Assembly: GCA_900759445.1 (NCBI GenBank)
Contig: CAAEVH010000062.1
Span: forward strand, 1 to 33,278
Direction: 5' to 3'
DNA length: 33,278 nt
Source: an uncultured Raoultella sp.
GTDB taxonomy: Bacteria; Pseudomonadota; Gammaproteobacteria; Enterobacterales; Enterobacteriaceae
Positions 26,661 to 33,278 of the stretch are shown here, one piece after another (position 1 is the stretch's first letter; each line of letters starts with the position of its first letter). The notes under the pieces were generated by a model that had not been told where the DNA came from, did not search any database, and was given only the letters and a program-made list of their open reading frames with translations. The position numbers and the translations under genes were made by a program.

Positions 26661-28298
26661 ATGATACGACCTTTGAAACCCCACGTGATTGCCCTGGTGT
26701 GCAGTGCCGGGCTATTAGCCGCCTCCGGGGCCCTGTACGTGACAAGCCGCGCCGCAGAAACGCCGCCCGCGCCCGCTCCTGCCACCCAACCCACCGCCGC
26801 TGCCGTTGAGTCCGCCGCTCCGACGGCGCAACCGGTCGCGGCCACCTACACGGCGGCGCAAATCGATCGGTGGGTCGCCCCCGTCGCCCTTTATCCGGAT
26901 AACCTGCTGTCGCAGGTGTTAATGGCGTCAACCTACCCGAGCAACGTCCTGCAGGCCGTCCAGTGGTCGCAGGATAACCCAACGATGCAGGGCGACGCCG
27001 CCGTGCAGGCCGTGGCGAACCAGCCGTGGGACCCCAGCGTGAAATCGCTGGTCGCCTTCCCGGCGCTGCTGTCGCTGATGGGTGAAAATCCGCAGTGGGT
27101 GCAGGACCTGGGTAACGCGTTTCTCGCACAGCCGCAGGACGTGATGAATTCGGTGCAGAAACTGCGTGCCATCGCCCAGCAAACCGGGACGCTAAAATCG
27201 TCGCCGCAGCAGAAGGTGACCACAACCAAAGCGACGCCGCCACCGGCGACTTCCACCGCCACGTCAACGACGAAAACCACCACGGTGGTCGAGCCTGCGC
27301 CCACCACAGAAATCATCAAGATTGAATCTACCGATCCGAAGGTGGTGTATGTGCCAACCTACAACCCCAATACGGTTTATGGCACCTGGCCGAACACCGC
27401 GTACCCGCCGGTCTATTTGCCGCCAACGCCGGGTGAACAGTTTACCAACAGCTTCGTCAACGGCCTCGGTTTCAGCCTCGGGGTAGCCACCACTTATGCG
27501 CTGTTCAGCAGCATCGACTGGGATGATGACTATCATCACGACGATGACTGGGATCACGGCGGCTACCATGGCGGCGGGAACAACAATATCAATATCGACG
27601 TCGATAACTACAACCATTTCAACAAGCAGCGTTTTGACGGCAACAACGCTAGCTGGCAGCACAACCCGGCGTTCCGCAACAATGTGCCGTACCCGAACAA
27701 TAACGTGGCGCAGCGTTTCCACCAGACCAACGTTCCCGGCGGCCTGAGCGCCACGCAGCACACTCCGGCGAACCTGACCAGTCAGCGTCAGGCGGCGCTC
27801 GACCAGTTCCAGCACAGCACTCACAACGGCGCGGCAAAAGGTCTGACCGCGGGCGGAGCGACGGCGGCGGCAGGCAACAGGGATACCCAACGCCAGGCGG
27901 CCTCACAGCAGCTCAACAAAATCACCCAGCGCAGCAACTACCGGGGCTATGACACCCCGGAAAACCGCGCGGCGGCGAAGCAAAAGCAACAAAATCCGGC
28001 GCCCCAACAGCAGCGACGGGACAAAGCAAACTCGCACCTCCAGAACCCGACGACGCAGCAGCAACAGCATCGCGACGCGGCGAAGTCGCAGGTTCAACAG
28101 CGCCCGCCGCAGCAGCGCCAGCAGAGAGTGCAGAATGTTCGTTCGAATGCGTTCAGCGGCAATGACAGCCGCTCGCCATCATGGGAGGCCCAGCGCCAGC
28201 GGGGCGCGCAGAGCCGGAGTACAGCGCACCTTAACACTAACCAGCGTGCGGCGGCGCAACAGCGCACGGGCCAACATCGCGAACTGCGTCATCGCTAA
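26661..28298 (+). CDS. yacH: DUF3300 protein YacH
   Basis: The 545-residue protein starts with a signal or anchor segment (PHVIALVCSAGLLAASGALYV). A proline/alanine-rich linker precedes the DUF3300 domain (about 66-175: IDRWVAPVALYPDNLLSQVL, QPWDPSVKSLVAFP, MGENPQWVQDLGNAFL). A histidine/aspartate-rich stretch (DWDDDYHHDDDWDHGGYHGGG) is a possible metal-binding segment. The C-terminal 200 residues are Q/N/R-rich and repetitive. E. coli YacH has the same plan with a different tail. The ATG at 26661 follows GGGAGC. Function is unknown; export to the periplasm is predicted. A DUF2950 gene follows 9 bases later. Confidence 0.88.
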   Translation: MIRPLKPHVIALVCSAGLLAASGALYVTSRAAETPPAPAPATQPTAAAVESAAPTAQPVAATYTAAQIDRWVAPVALYPDNLLSQVLMASTYPSNVLQAVQWSQDNPTMQGDAAVQAVANQPWDPSVKSLVAFPALLSLMGENPQWVQDLGNAFLAQPQDVMNSVQKLRAIAQQTGTLKSSPQQKVTTTKATPPPATSTATSTTKTTTVVEPAPTTEIIKIESTDPKVVYVPTYNPNTVYGTWPNTAYPPVYLPPTPGEQFTNSFVNGLGFSLGVATTYALFSSIDWDDDYHHDDDWDHGGYHGGGNNNINIDVDNYNHFNKQRFDGNNASWQHNPAFRNNVPYPNNNVAQRFHQTNVPGGLSATQHTPANLTSQRQAALDQFQHSTHNGAAKGLTAGGATAAAGNRDTQRQAASQQLNKITQRSNYRGYDTPENRAAAKQKQQNPAPQQQRRDKANSHLQNPTTQQQQHRDAAKSQVQQRPPQQRQQRVQNVRSNAFSGNDSRSPSWEAQRQRGAQSRSTAHLNTNQRAAAQQRTGQHRELRHR

Positions 28299-28307
28299 GG
28301 AGCGGTC

Positions 28308-29102
28308 ATGAAAAAAGTCCTGATTTCCGGCTGGCTGGCGCTTTTTGCCCTGCCCGTTTTTGCCCAACAGTATTTTGCCACCCCGGAGAAGGCCGCCACC
28401 GCGCTGGCGGAGGCCATTTCGACGCAAAATGAGCCCGCGCTCAACAACCTGCTGGGGGAGGACTGGCGTCAGTACCTGCCGCAGCGGGAGGCAGATCCGC
28501 AAGCCGTCGCCCGTTTTCTTCGCGACTGGAAAGTCGGCCATAAGATTGTCGAACAGGGGGATATGGCACACCTCAACGTAGGCCGTGAAGAGTGGCAGCT
28601 GCCGCTGCCGATGCTGAAAAGCGCCGAGGGTTGGCACTTCGATATGGCGCAGGCGGCAGATGAGATCCAGACGCGAGAAATCGGCCGTAACGAGCTGTCG
28701 GCAATCCAGGCGATGCACGCCTACGTTGATGCGCAAAATGAGTATTATCAGCACTTCCAGCGTTACGCCAAAAAGCTATTCAGTAGCACGGGGAAAAAAG
28801 ACGGTCTGTACTGGCCAACTCAGCCCGGTGAAGAGCCGAGCCCGTTGGGGCCAGCCTTTAGCCCCGTCGAACCGGGCGAAGGCTATCACGGCTACCGTTT
28901 CCGCATTATCCATGACGGTGACAAGCAGACGGTCGCCCTGCTGGCGTGGCCCGTTGCATGGGGTGAAACCGGCGTGATGAGCTTTATGATCGACCAGAAC
29001 GATCGCGTTTATCAGGCAAATTTAGGTAAGGATACGGAGACGTTAGTTCAGGCGATTACCCGCTTTACGCCAGATGAAAAATGGCAGGCTATCGAGCAAT
29101 AA
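28308..29102 (+). CDS. DUF2950 exported protein
   Basis: This 264-residue protein has a signal peptide (MKKVLISGWLALFALPVFA) and a mature domain of the DUF2950 family. Recognisable segments are FATPEKAATALAEAI, GWHFDMAQAADEIQTREIGRNELSAIQAMHAYVDAQNEYY, and the glycine/proline-rich GYHGYRFRII. It starts 9 bases after yacH with an AAGGAG site overlapping the yacH stop, so the two form an operon. DUF3300 and DUF2950 genes commonly pair in proteobacteria, which suggests a shared envelope function. The molecular role is unknown. E. coli K-12, as I recall, lacks this gene. Confidence 0.85.
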   Translation: MKKVLISGWLALFALPVFAQQYFATPEKAATALAEAISTQNEPALNNLLGEDWRQYLPQREADPQAVARFLRDWKVGHKIVEQGDMAHLNVGREEWQLPLPMLKSAEGWHFDMAQAADEIQTREIGRNELSAIQAMHAYVDAQNEYYQHFQRYAKKLFSSTGKKDGLYWPTQPGEEPSPLGPAFSPVEPGEGYHGYRFRIIHDGDKQTVALLAWPVAWGETGVMSFMIDQNDRVYQANLGKDTETLVQAITRFTPDEKWQAIEQ

Positions 29103-29105
29103 CCC

Positions 29106-29141
29106 CCTGCCCGGCGCATCCGTATGCCGCCGGGCAGGTTT
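29106..29141 (+). terminator. Hairpin after the DUF2950 gene (terminator or REP-like)
   Basis: CCTGCCCGGC (29106-29115) pairs perfectly with GCCGGGCAGG (29129-29138), followed by a short TTT. The GC-rich arms resemble small REP-like elements common between enterobacterial genes. It could serve both convergent genes. Confidence 0.6.
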
Positions 29142-29157
29142 CCTCATCTGACGATGT

Positions 29158-29442
29158 TTAGCCCTGATGCGGCATCAGCTGTGGATAGCCGCTGAAGGCT
29201 GGCTTGCTGCTGCTTAAGGCCGCCTCATCATTGTGAATACTGCCTGAGTTCGCCGCCCACACGCCTTCCGTAGTTTTGCTGATCGCCTGATGCTGCGCAT
29301 TCAGGTTCTGACCCATGGCGGCGATATGGGTGTTTTCCGTGCCACCGCTATTGTCGGCCCAGGGAATGGAAGGATCTGCGGCGCAAGCCACCGCAGAAGC
29401 CAGGGTGGCAGCAAACAGGGCAGTTGTTAAAACGAGTTTCAT
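29158..29442 (-). CDS. Small exported protein of unknown function
   Basis: This 94-residue protein begins with a clear signal peptide (MKLVLTTALFAATLASAVACA), with a predicted cut near ACA/ADPS. The cysteine context AVAC is a poor lipobox, so a lipoprotein is unlikely. The mature part is small and hydrophilic, with NSGGTENTHIAAMGQNLNAQ and WAANSGSIHNDEAALSSSKP; a short WA-(D/A)NSG motif occurs twice. I do not recognise the family. The ATG at 29442 has GAGGTG upstream; GTG at 29454 is a less likely start. Good start signals and the signal peptide argue that it is real. Confidence 0.75.
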   Translation of the reverse strand: MKLVLTTALFAATLASAVACAADPSIPWADNSGGTENTHIAAMGQNLNAQHQAISKTTEGVWAANSGSIHNDEAALSSSKPAFSGYPQLMPHQG

Positions 29443-29554
29443 AACACACCTCACAGATAGTTAACTGCCTATAAGTTTATGACGTAATTATTTTCAATGT
29501 ATCTATAAGATGTGCCGATTTATTAACGCAGACACAGTTCTAAACATCGGGCAT

Positions 29555-29583
29555 AAAAAAAGCGGCTCTCAGAGCCGCTTTTA
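29555..29583 (-). terminator. Rho-independent terminator after lpd
   Basis: On the minus strand, AGCGGCTCT pairs with AGAGCCGCT (29561-29579), followed by seven T residues. It ends the pyruvate dehydrogenase operon. Confidence 0.92.
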
Positions 29584-29604
29584 CATTTTGCCGGAAAGAA
29601 AAAC

Positions 29605-31029
29605 TTACTTTTTCTTCGCTTTCGCGTTCGGCAGGTCGGTAATGCTACCTTCGAACACTTCTGCCGCCAGGCCAACGGATTCGTGCAGAGTCGGGTGCGC
29701 GTGGATGGTCAGAGCGATGTCTTCTGCATCACAACCCATTTCGATAGCCAGGCCGATTTCACCCAGCAGCTCGCCGCCGTTGGTGCCGACAATCGCGCCG
29801 CCGATAACACGGTGGGTCTCTTTGTCGAAGATCAGTTTGGTCATACCGTCTGCGCAATCTGAAGCGATCGCACGACCAGAAGCTGCCCACGGGAAGGTGG
29901 CAGTTTCATAGCTGATGCCTTTCTCTTTCGCTTCTTTCTCGGTCAGGCCAACCCAGGCAACTTCTGGCTCGGTGTAGGCGATTGACGGGATCACTTTCGG
30001 GTCGAAGTAGTGCTTCAGACCGGAGATAACTTCGGCGGCAACGTGACCTTCGTGAACACCTTTGTGCGCCAGCATCGGCTGACCGACGATATCGCCGATA
30101 GCGAAGATGTGCGGCACGTTGGTACGCAGCTGCTTGTCAACACGGATAAAGCCGCGTTCGTCAACTTCAACGCCCGCTTTGCCTGCGTCGAGGTTTTTAC
30201 CGTTCGGTACGCGACCGATAGCAACCAGCACCGCGTCATAACGCTGTGCTTCAGCCGGGGCTTTTTTGCCTTCCATGGAAACATAGATACCGTCTTCTTT
30301 TGCTTCAACGGCAGTCACTTTGGTTTCCAGCATCAGGTTGAATTTCTTGCTGATGCGTTTGGTGAAGACTTTAACCACGTCTTTGTCGGCAGCCGGGATC
30401 ACCTGGTCGAACATTTCAACCACGTCGATCTCTGAACCCAGCGCATGGTACACGGTGCCCATTTCCAGACCGATGATACCGCCCCCCATAACCAGCATAC
30501 GCTTCGGTACGGATTTCAGCTCCAGCGCATCGGTGGAGTCCCATACGCGCGGATCTTCGTGCGGAATGAACGGCAGCTGAATCGGACGGGAACCTGCGGC
30601 GATGATCGCATTGTCGAAGTTAATCACGGTTTTACCGTTTTCACCTTCCACTTCCAGGGTGTTAGCGCCGGTGAATTTACCCAGACCGTTAACCACCTTC
30701 ACTTTACGACCTTTGGCCATGCCAGCCAGACCACCGGTCAGCTGAGTGATGACTTTTTCTTTCCAGGTGCGGATCTTGTCAATGTCGGTTTTCGGTTCGC
30801 CAAAAACGATGCCGTGCTCGGCCAGCGCTTTCGCTTCTTCGATAACTTTAGCAACGTGCAGCAGTGCTTTAGAAGGGATACAGCCGACGTTCAGGCAAAC
30901 ACCGCCGAGGGTGCTGTAACGTTCTACGATGACGGTCTCCAGACCTAAATCAGCGCAACGGAAGGCAGCAGAATAGCCTGCAGGACCTGCCCCAAGTACC
31001 ACGACCTGAGTTTTAATTTCAGTACTCAT
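29605..31029 (-). CDS. lpd: Dihydrolipoyl dehydrogenase (E3)
   Basis: Lpd reoxidises dihydrolipoamide with NAD+ and serves the pyruvate dehydrogenase, 2-oxoglutarate dehydrogenase and glycine cleavage complexes. The 474-residue product has the N-terminal FAD motif VVVLGAGPAGYSAA, the redox disulfide GGVCLNVGCIPSK (C45 and C50), the NAD-binding MGGGIIGLEMG, and the His-Glu pair in HAHPTLHES near the C-terminus. Two consecutive ATGs occur (31032 and 31029); the second gives the E. coli N-terminus and better spacing from AGAGGT. It lies 332 bases downstream of aceF. Confidence 0.97.
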   Translation of the reverse strand: MSTEIKTQVVVLGAGPAGYSAAFRCADLGLETVIVERYSTLGGVCLNVGCIPSKALLHVAKVIEEAKALAEHGIVFGEPKTDIDKIRTWKEKVITQLTGGLAGMAKGRKVKVVNGLGKFTGANTLEVEGENGKTVINFDNAIIAAGSRPIQLPFIPHEDPRVWDSTDALELKSVPKRMLVMGGGIIGLEMGTVYHALGSEIDVVEMFDQVIPAADKDVVKVFTKRISKKFNLMLETKVTAVEAKEDGIYVSMEGKKAPAEAQRYDAVLVAIGRVPNGKNLDAGKAGVEVDERGFIRVDKQLRTNVPHIFAIGDIVGQPMLAHKGVHEGHVAAEVISGLKHYFDPKVIPSIAYTEPEVAWVGLTEKEAKEKGISYETATFPWAASGRAIASDCADGMTKLIFDKETHRVIGGAIVGTNGGELLGEIGLAIEMGCDAEDIALTIHAHPTLHESVGLAAEVFEGSITDLPNAKAKKK

Positions 31030-31070
31030 CATGACCTCTGTAGTTTGTATCCGGCGGGTCTGACGCTATT

Positions 31071-31193
31071 GTTATACACTTCATCCTTCAAGCCGCCTCT
31101 GCGTTGGCTGCGCTCGCTCACCCCGGTTACGTACCGCTTGTACGCTCCAGGGATTCACTCCCTTGCCGCCTTGACGCAACTCGAATTTTTTTG
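31071..31193 (-). repeat. ERIC (IRU) element between aceF and lpd
   Basis: The stretch contains TTGGCTGCGCTCGCTCACCC, GCTCCAGGGATTCACTC and CTTGCCGCC...GCAACTCGAA in the order found in enterobacterial repetitive intergenic consensus elements, whose central palindrome is visible around GTACCGCTTGTAC. Its length, about 120 bases, is also typical. It lies in the aceF-lpd gap, ending about 40 bases before the lpd start, and would be transcribed as a long hairpin in the lpd leader. Exact ends are approximate. Confidence 0.85.
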
Positions 31194-31242
31194 TGTAAAT
31201 TACGCCCATGTCCACCGGGACGTTCTATCCGCCTGCATTTTA

Positions 31243-31262
31243 CAAAATTGTTAACAATTTTG
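31243..31262. promoter_or_regulatory. 20-bp palindrome in the lpd promoter region
   Basis: CAAAATTGTTAACAATTTTG at 31243-31262 is a perfect palindrome about 215 bases before lpd. It contains TGTTAAC, like ArcA half-sites. lpd has its own ArcA-controlled promoter in E. coli, so this is a candidate operator; I recall a very similar sequence there. The rest of the aceF-lpd gap holds the ERIC element and the aceF terminator. Confidence 0.55.
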
Positions 31263-31330
31263 AAACAACAAACGGCAAACGATTTTGTCCTTTGTTGCTG
31301 ATAACCCCGAAACGAAGACAAGATTACCAG

Positions 31331-31358
31331 AAAAAAGCCGGCCGTCAGGCCGGCTTTT
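31331..31358 (-). terminator. Terminator after aceF
   Basis: On the minus strand, GCCGGCC (31354-31348) pairs with GGCCGGC (31343-31337) across a TGAC loop, followed by six T residues. It should reduce read-through from aceF into lpd and leave lpd partly dependent on its own promoter. Confidence 0.85.
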
Positions 31359-31361
31359 CGC

Positions 31362-33254
31362 TTACATCACCAGGCGGCGAATATCGCTCAGCATGTTGTT
31401 GATGATGGTGATAAAGCGCGCACCATCAGCACCATCGATCACGCGGTGGTCGAAGGACAGAGAGATAGGCATCATCAGACGCGGTACAAACTCTTTACCA
31501 TTCCACACCGGTTCCATCGCGGATTTAGACACCCCGAGGATCGCCACTTCCGGCGCGTTGACAATCGGCGCGAAGTGGGTTGTCCCCAGGCCACCGATGC
31601 TGGAGATGGTGAAGCAACCGCCCTGCATTTCGCCCGCAGTCAGCTTACCATCACGCGCTTTCTTAGAGATAACCGTCAGTTCACGAGACAGCTCGGTAAT
31701 GCTCTTCTTGTTCACATCTTTAAAGACCGGAACAACCAGACCATTCGGCGTATCAACCGCCACCCCGATGTTGATGTATTTCTTCAGCGTCAGACGCTGT
31801 GCATCTTCGGACAGCGAGCTGTTAAAGCGTGGCATCTGCTCAAGCGCAGCGGCAACCGCTTTCATGATGAAGACAACCGGGGTGAATTTCACGTCCAGCT
31901 TGCGCTTCTCAGCTTCAGCATTCTGCTGCTTACGGAAGGCTTCCAGATCGGTGATATCAGTTTTATCGAAGTGCGTAACGTGCGGGATCATTACCCAGTT
32001 ACGGCTCAGGTTCGCACCAGAGATTTTCTGGATACGGCCCAGCTCAACTTCTTCCACTTCACCAAACTTGCTGAAGTCCACTTTCGGCCACGGCAGCATG
32101 CCCGGCAGACCACCACCGGCGGCAGCGGCAGGCGCAGCTTCAGCGCGTTTCACCGCGTCTTTCACGTAAGCCTGAACGTCTTCGCGCAGGATACGGCCTT
32201 TACGACCGGAGCCTTTCACTTTCGCCAGGTTGACGCCGAATTCGCGCGCCAGACGACGAATCAGCGGCGTCGCATGAACGTAAGCGTCGTTTTCAGCAAA
32301 CTCAGATTTGCCTTCCGCTTTCGCCGCAGGAGCAGCGGCCGGTTTAGCCTTCTCTGCCGGAGCGGCAGCCGGTGCCGGAGCAGCAGCCGGAGCGGCGGCA
32401 GGCGCAGCGCCTTCCACTTCAAAGACCATAATCAGAGAACCGGTAGAGACTTTGTCGCCGGTGCTGATTTTGATTTCTTTTACGGTGCCTGCAAACGGTG
32501 CCGGCACTTCCATAGAAGCCTTGTCGCCTTCTACGGTGATCAGGGACTGTTCAGCGGCAACTTTGTCGCCCACTTTTACCATCACTTCGGTGACTTCGAC
32601 TTCATCACCGCCGATGTCCGGTACGTGAACGTCTTTCGCGCCAGCTGCTGCCGCCGGTGCCGCGGCAGCGGCCGGAGCGGCTGCCTGTGCCGGGGCCGCA
32701 GCAGGTGCTGCGCCAGCCACTTCGAAGACCATGATCAGCGAGCCGGTAGACACTTTGTCGCCGGTGTTGATTTTGATCTCTTTCACGGTACCCGCGAACG
32801 GCGCCGGAACTTCCATAGAGGCTTTATCGCCTTCTACGGTGATCAGGGACTGTTCAGCCGCAACGGTATCGCCCACTTTAACCATGATCTCGGTGACTTC
32901 AACTTCGTCGCCGCCGATATCCGGTACGTGAACGTCTTTTGCCGCCGCTGCAGCAGGTGCTGCTGCCGGGGCCGCTTCTTTCTTCTCTTCTGCCTTGGCA
33001 GGTGCAGCATCAGCTGCACCGTCGGCGGAATCGAAAATCATGATCAGTTTGCCGGTCTCAGTTTTGTCGCCGACAGAGACTTTGATCTCTTTTACGACGC
33101 CAGCCTGCGGAGACGGGACTTCCATAGAAGCTTTATCGCCTTCTACAGTGATCAGCGACTGTTCGGCTTCAACTTTATCGCCTACTTTGACCAGGATCTC
33201 GGTGATTTCAACTTCATCAGCCCCGATGTCCGGTACATTGATTTCGATAGCCAT
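31362..33254 (-). CDS. aceF: Pyruvate dehydrogenase E2, dihydrolipoyl acetyltransferase, three lipoyl domains
   Basis: AceF is the core of the pyruvate dehydrogenase complex; it carries acetyl groups on swinging lipoyl arms and transfers them to CoA. The 630-residue product equals E. coli AceF in length. Three lipoyl domains (about 1-76, 106-180 and 207-281) carry the modified lysines K41, K144 and K245 in EGDKASMEV. They are joined by Ala/Pro-rich linkers, followed by the E1/E3-binding domain (about 325-370) and the catalytic domain with H602 in SFDHRVIDG. The ATG at 33254 follows AGAGGT. aceE should lie just beyond the window end. Confidence 0.98.
   Translation of the reverse strand: MAIEINVPDIGADEVEITEILVKVGDKVEAEQSLITVEGDKASMEVPSPQAGVVKEIKVSVGDKTETGKLIMIFDSADGAADAAPAKAEEKKEAAPAAAPAAAAAKDVHVPDIGGDEVEVTEIMVKVGDTVAAEQSLITVEGDKASMEVPAPFAGTVKEIKINTGDKVSTGSLIMVFEVAGAAPAAAPAQAAAPAAAAAPAAAAGAKDVHVPDIGGDEVEVTEVMVKVGDKVAAEQSLITVEGDKASMEVPAPFAGTVKEIKISTGDKVSTGSLIMVFEVEGAAPAAAPAAAPAPAAAPAEKAKPAAAPAAKAEGKSEFAENDAYVHATPLIRRLAREFGVNLAKVKGSGRKGRILREDVQAYVKDAVKRAEAAPAAAAGGGLPGMLPWPKVDFSKFGEVEEVELGRIQKISGANLSRNWVMIPHVTHFDKTDITDLEAFRKQQNAEAEKRKLDVKFTPVVFIMKAVAAALEQMPRFNSSLSEDAQRLTLKKYINIGVAVDTPNGLVVPVFKDVNKKSITELSRELTVISKKARDGKLTAGEMQGGCFTISSIGGLGTTHFAPIVNAPEVAILGVSKSAMEPVWNGKEFVPRLMMPISLSFDHRVIDGADGARFITIINNMLSDIRRLVM
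32410..33254 (-). repeat. Three tandem lipoyl-domain repeats within aceF
   Basis: The DNA for the three lipoyl domains (33254-33027, 32939-32713 and 32636-32410) is strongly repeated with a period of about 300 bases. Domains 2 and 3 are nearly identical in protein sequence. Such repeats can recombine and change domain number. Confidence 0.85.
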
Positions 33255-33278
33255 TATTCTTTTACCTCTTACGCCAGA

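Noticed and set aside
27264..27890. Open frame of 208 codons on the minus strand opposite yacH
   Set aside because: It arises from the low-complexity GC-rich yacH sequence; there is no start signal.
31045..31402. Several short open frames in the aceF-lpd gap
   Set aside because: They are read through the ERIC element and the aceF terminator and have no translation signals.

Overview
The window is a chromosomal segment of an enterobacterium, most likely Klebsiella (K. pneumoniae complex or a close relative). The genes are near-identical homologues of the Escherichia coli block from dksA to aceF, in the same order, but coding is GC-rich. The E. coli yad fimbrial operon (between folK and panB) and yadD (between panC and panD) are absent. 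A sugar-acid operon sits between speD and yacL, as I recall for Salmonella. The genus is inferred from gene content and recall; no database was searched.

Layout. 31-3351 (+): dksA, gluQ, pcnB (AUU start) and folK, covering stringent response, tRNA-Asp modification, poly(A) polymerase and folate synthesis. 3474-5717 (+): panB, panC and panD, for pantothenate and beta-alanine. 5777-6974 (-): an AT-rich three-gene cassette of Hcp, a small L,D-transpeptidase-like (DUF2778/Tlde1-type) toxin and a two-helix membrane protein, with a transposase relic upstream. 7252-10815 (-): yadG-yadH (ABC exporter), yadI (EIIA-like) and yadE (polysaccharide deacetylase). 10922-14775: can (+), hpt (-) and gcd (+). 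14866-16985: divergent cueO (-), with a textbook CueR promoter, and yacC (+). 17191-18869 (+): speE-speD, for spermidine.

18896-22867 (-): a four-gene operon of KdgT-type permease, DUF1537 kinase (DtnK type), PdxA2 and a DeoR-family regulator. It is predicted to take up a four-carbon sugar acid such as D-threonate, phosphorylate it, and oxidatively decarboxylate it to dihydroxyacetone phosphate. Three TGATT-N6-AATCA boxes surround its promoter. 23042-26304 (-): yacL and acnB. 26661-29102 (+): the envelope pair yacH (DUF3300) and a DUF2950 protein, followed by a small secreted protein on the minus strand (29158-29442). 29605-33254 (-): lpd and aceF, the end of the pyruvate dehydrogenase operon, separated by an ERIC element and a 20-bp palindrome.

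The most interesting unit is the Hcp/toxin/membrane-protein cassette. Its overlapping stops and starts, foreign base composition, distance from any other type VI secretion gene and neighbouring transposase remnant suggest a horizontally acquired antibacterial effector-immunity module that borrows a type VI apparatus encoded elsewhere. The most testable regulatory prediction is the repeated operator of the sugar-acid operon.
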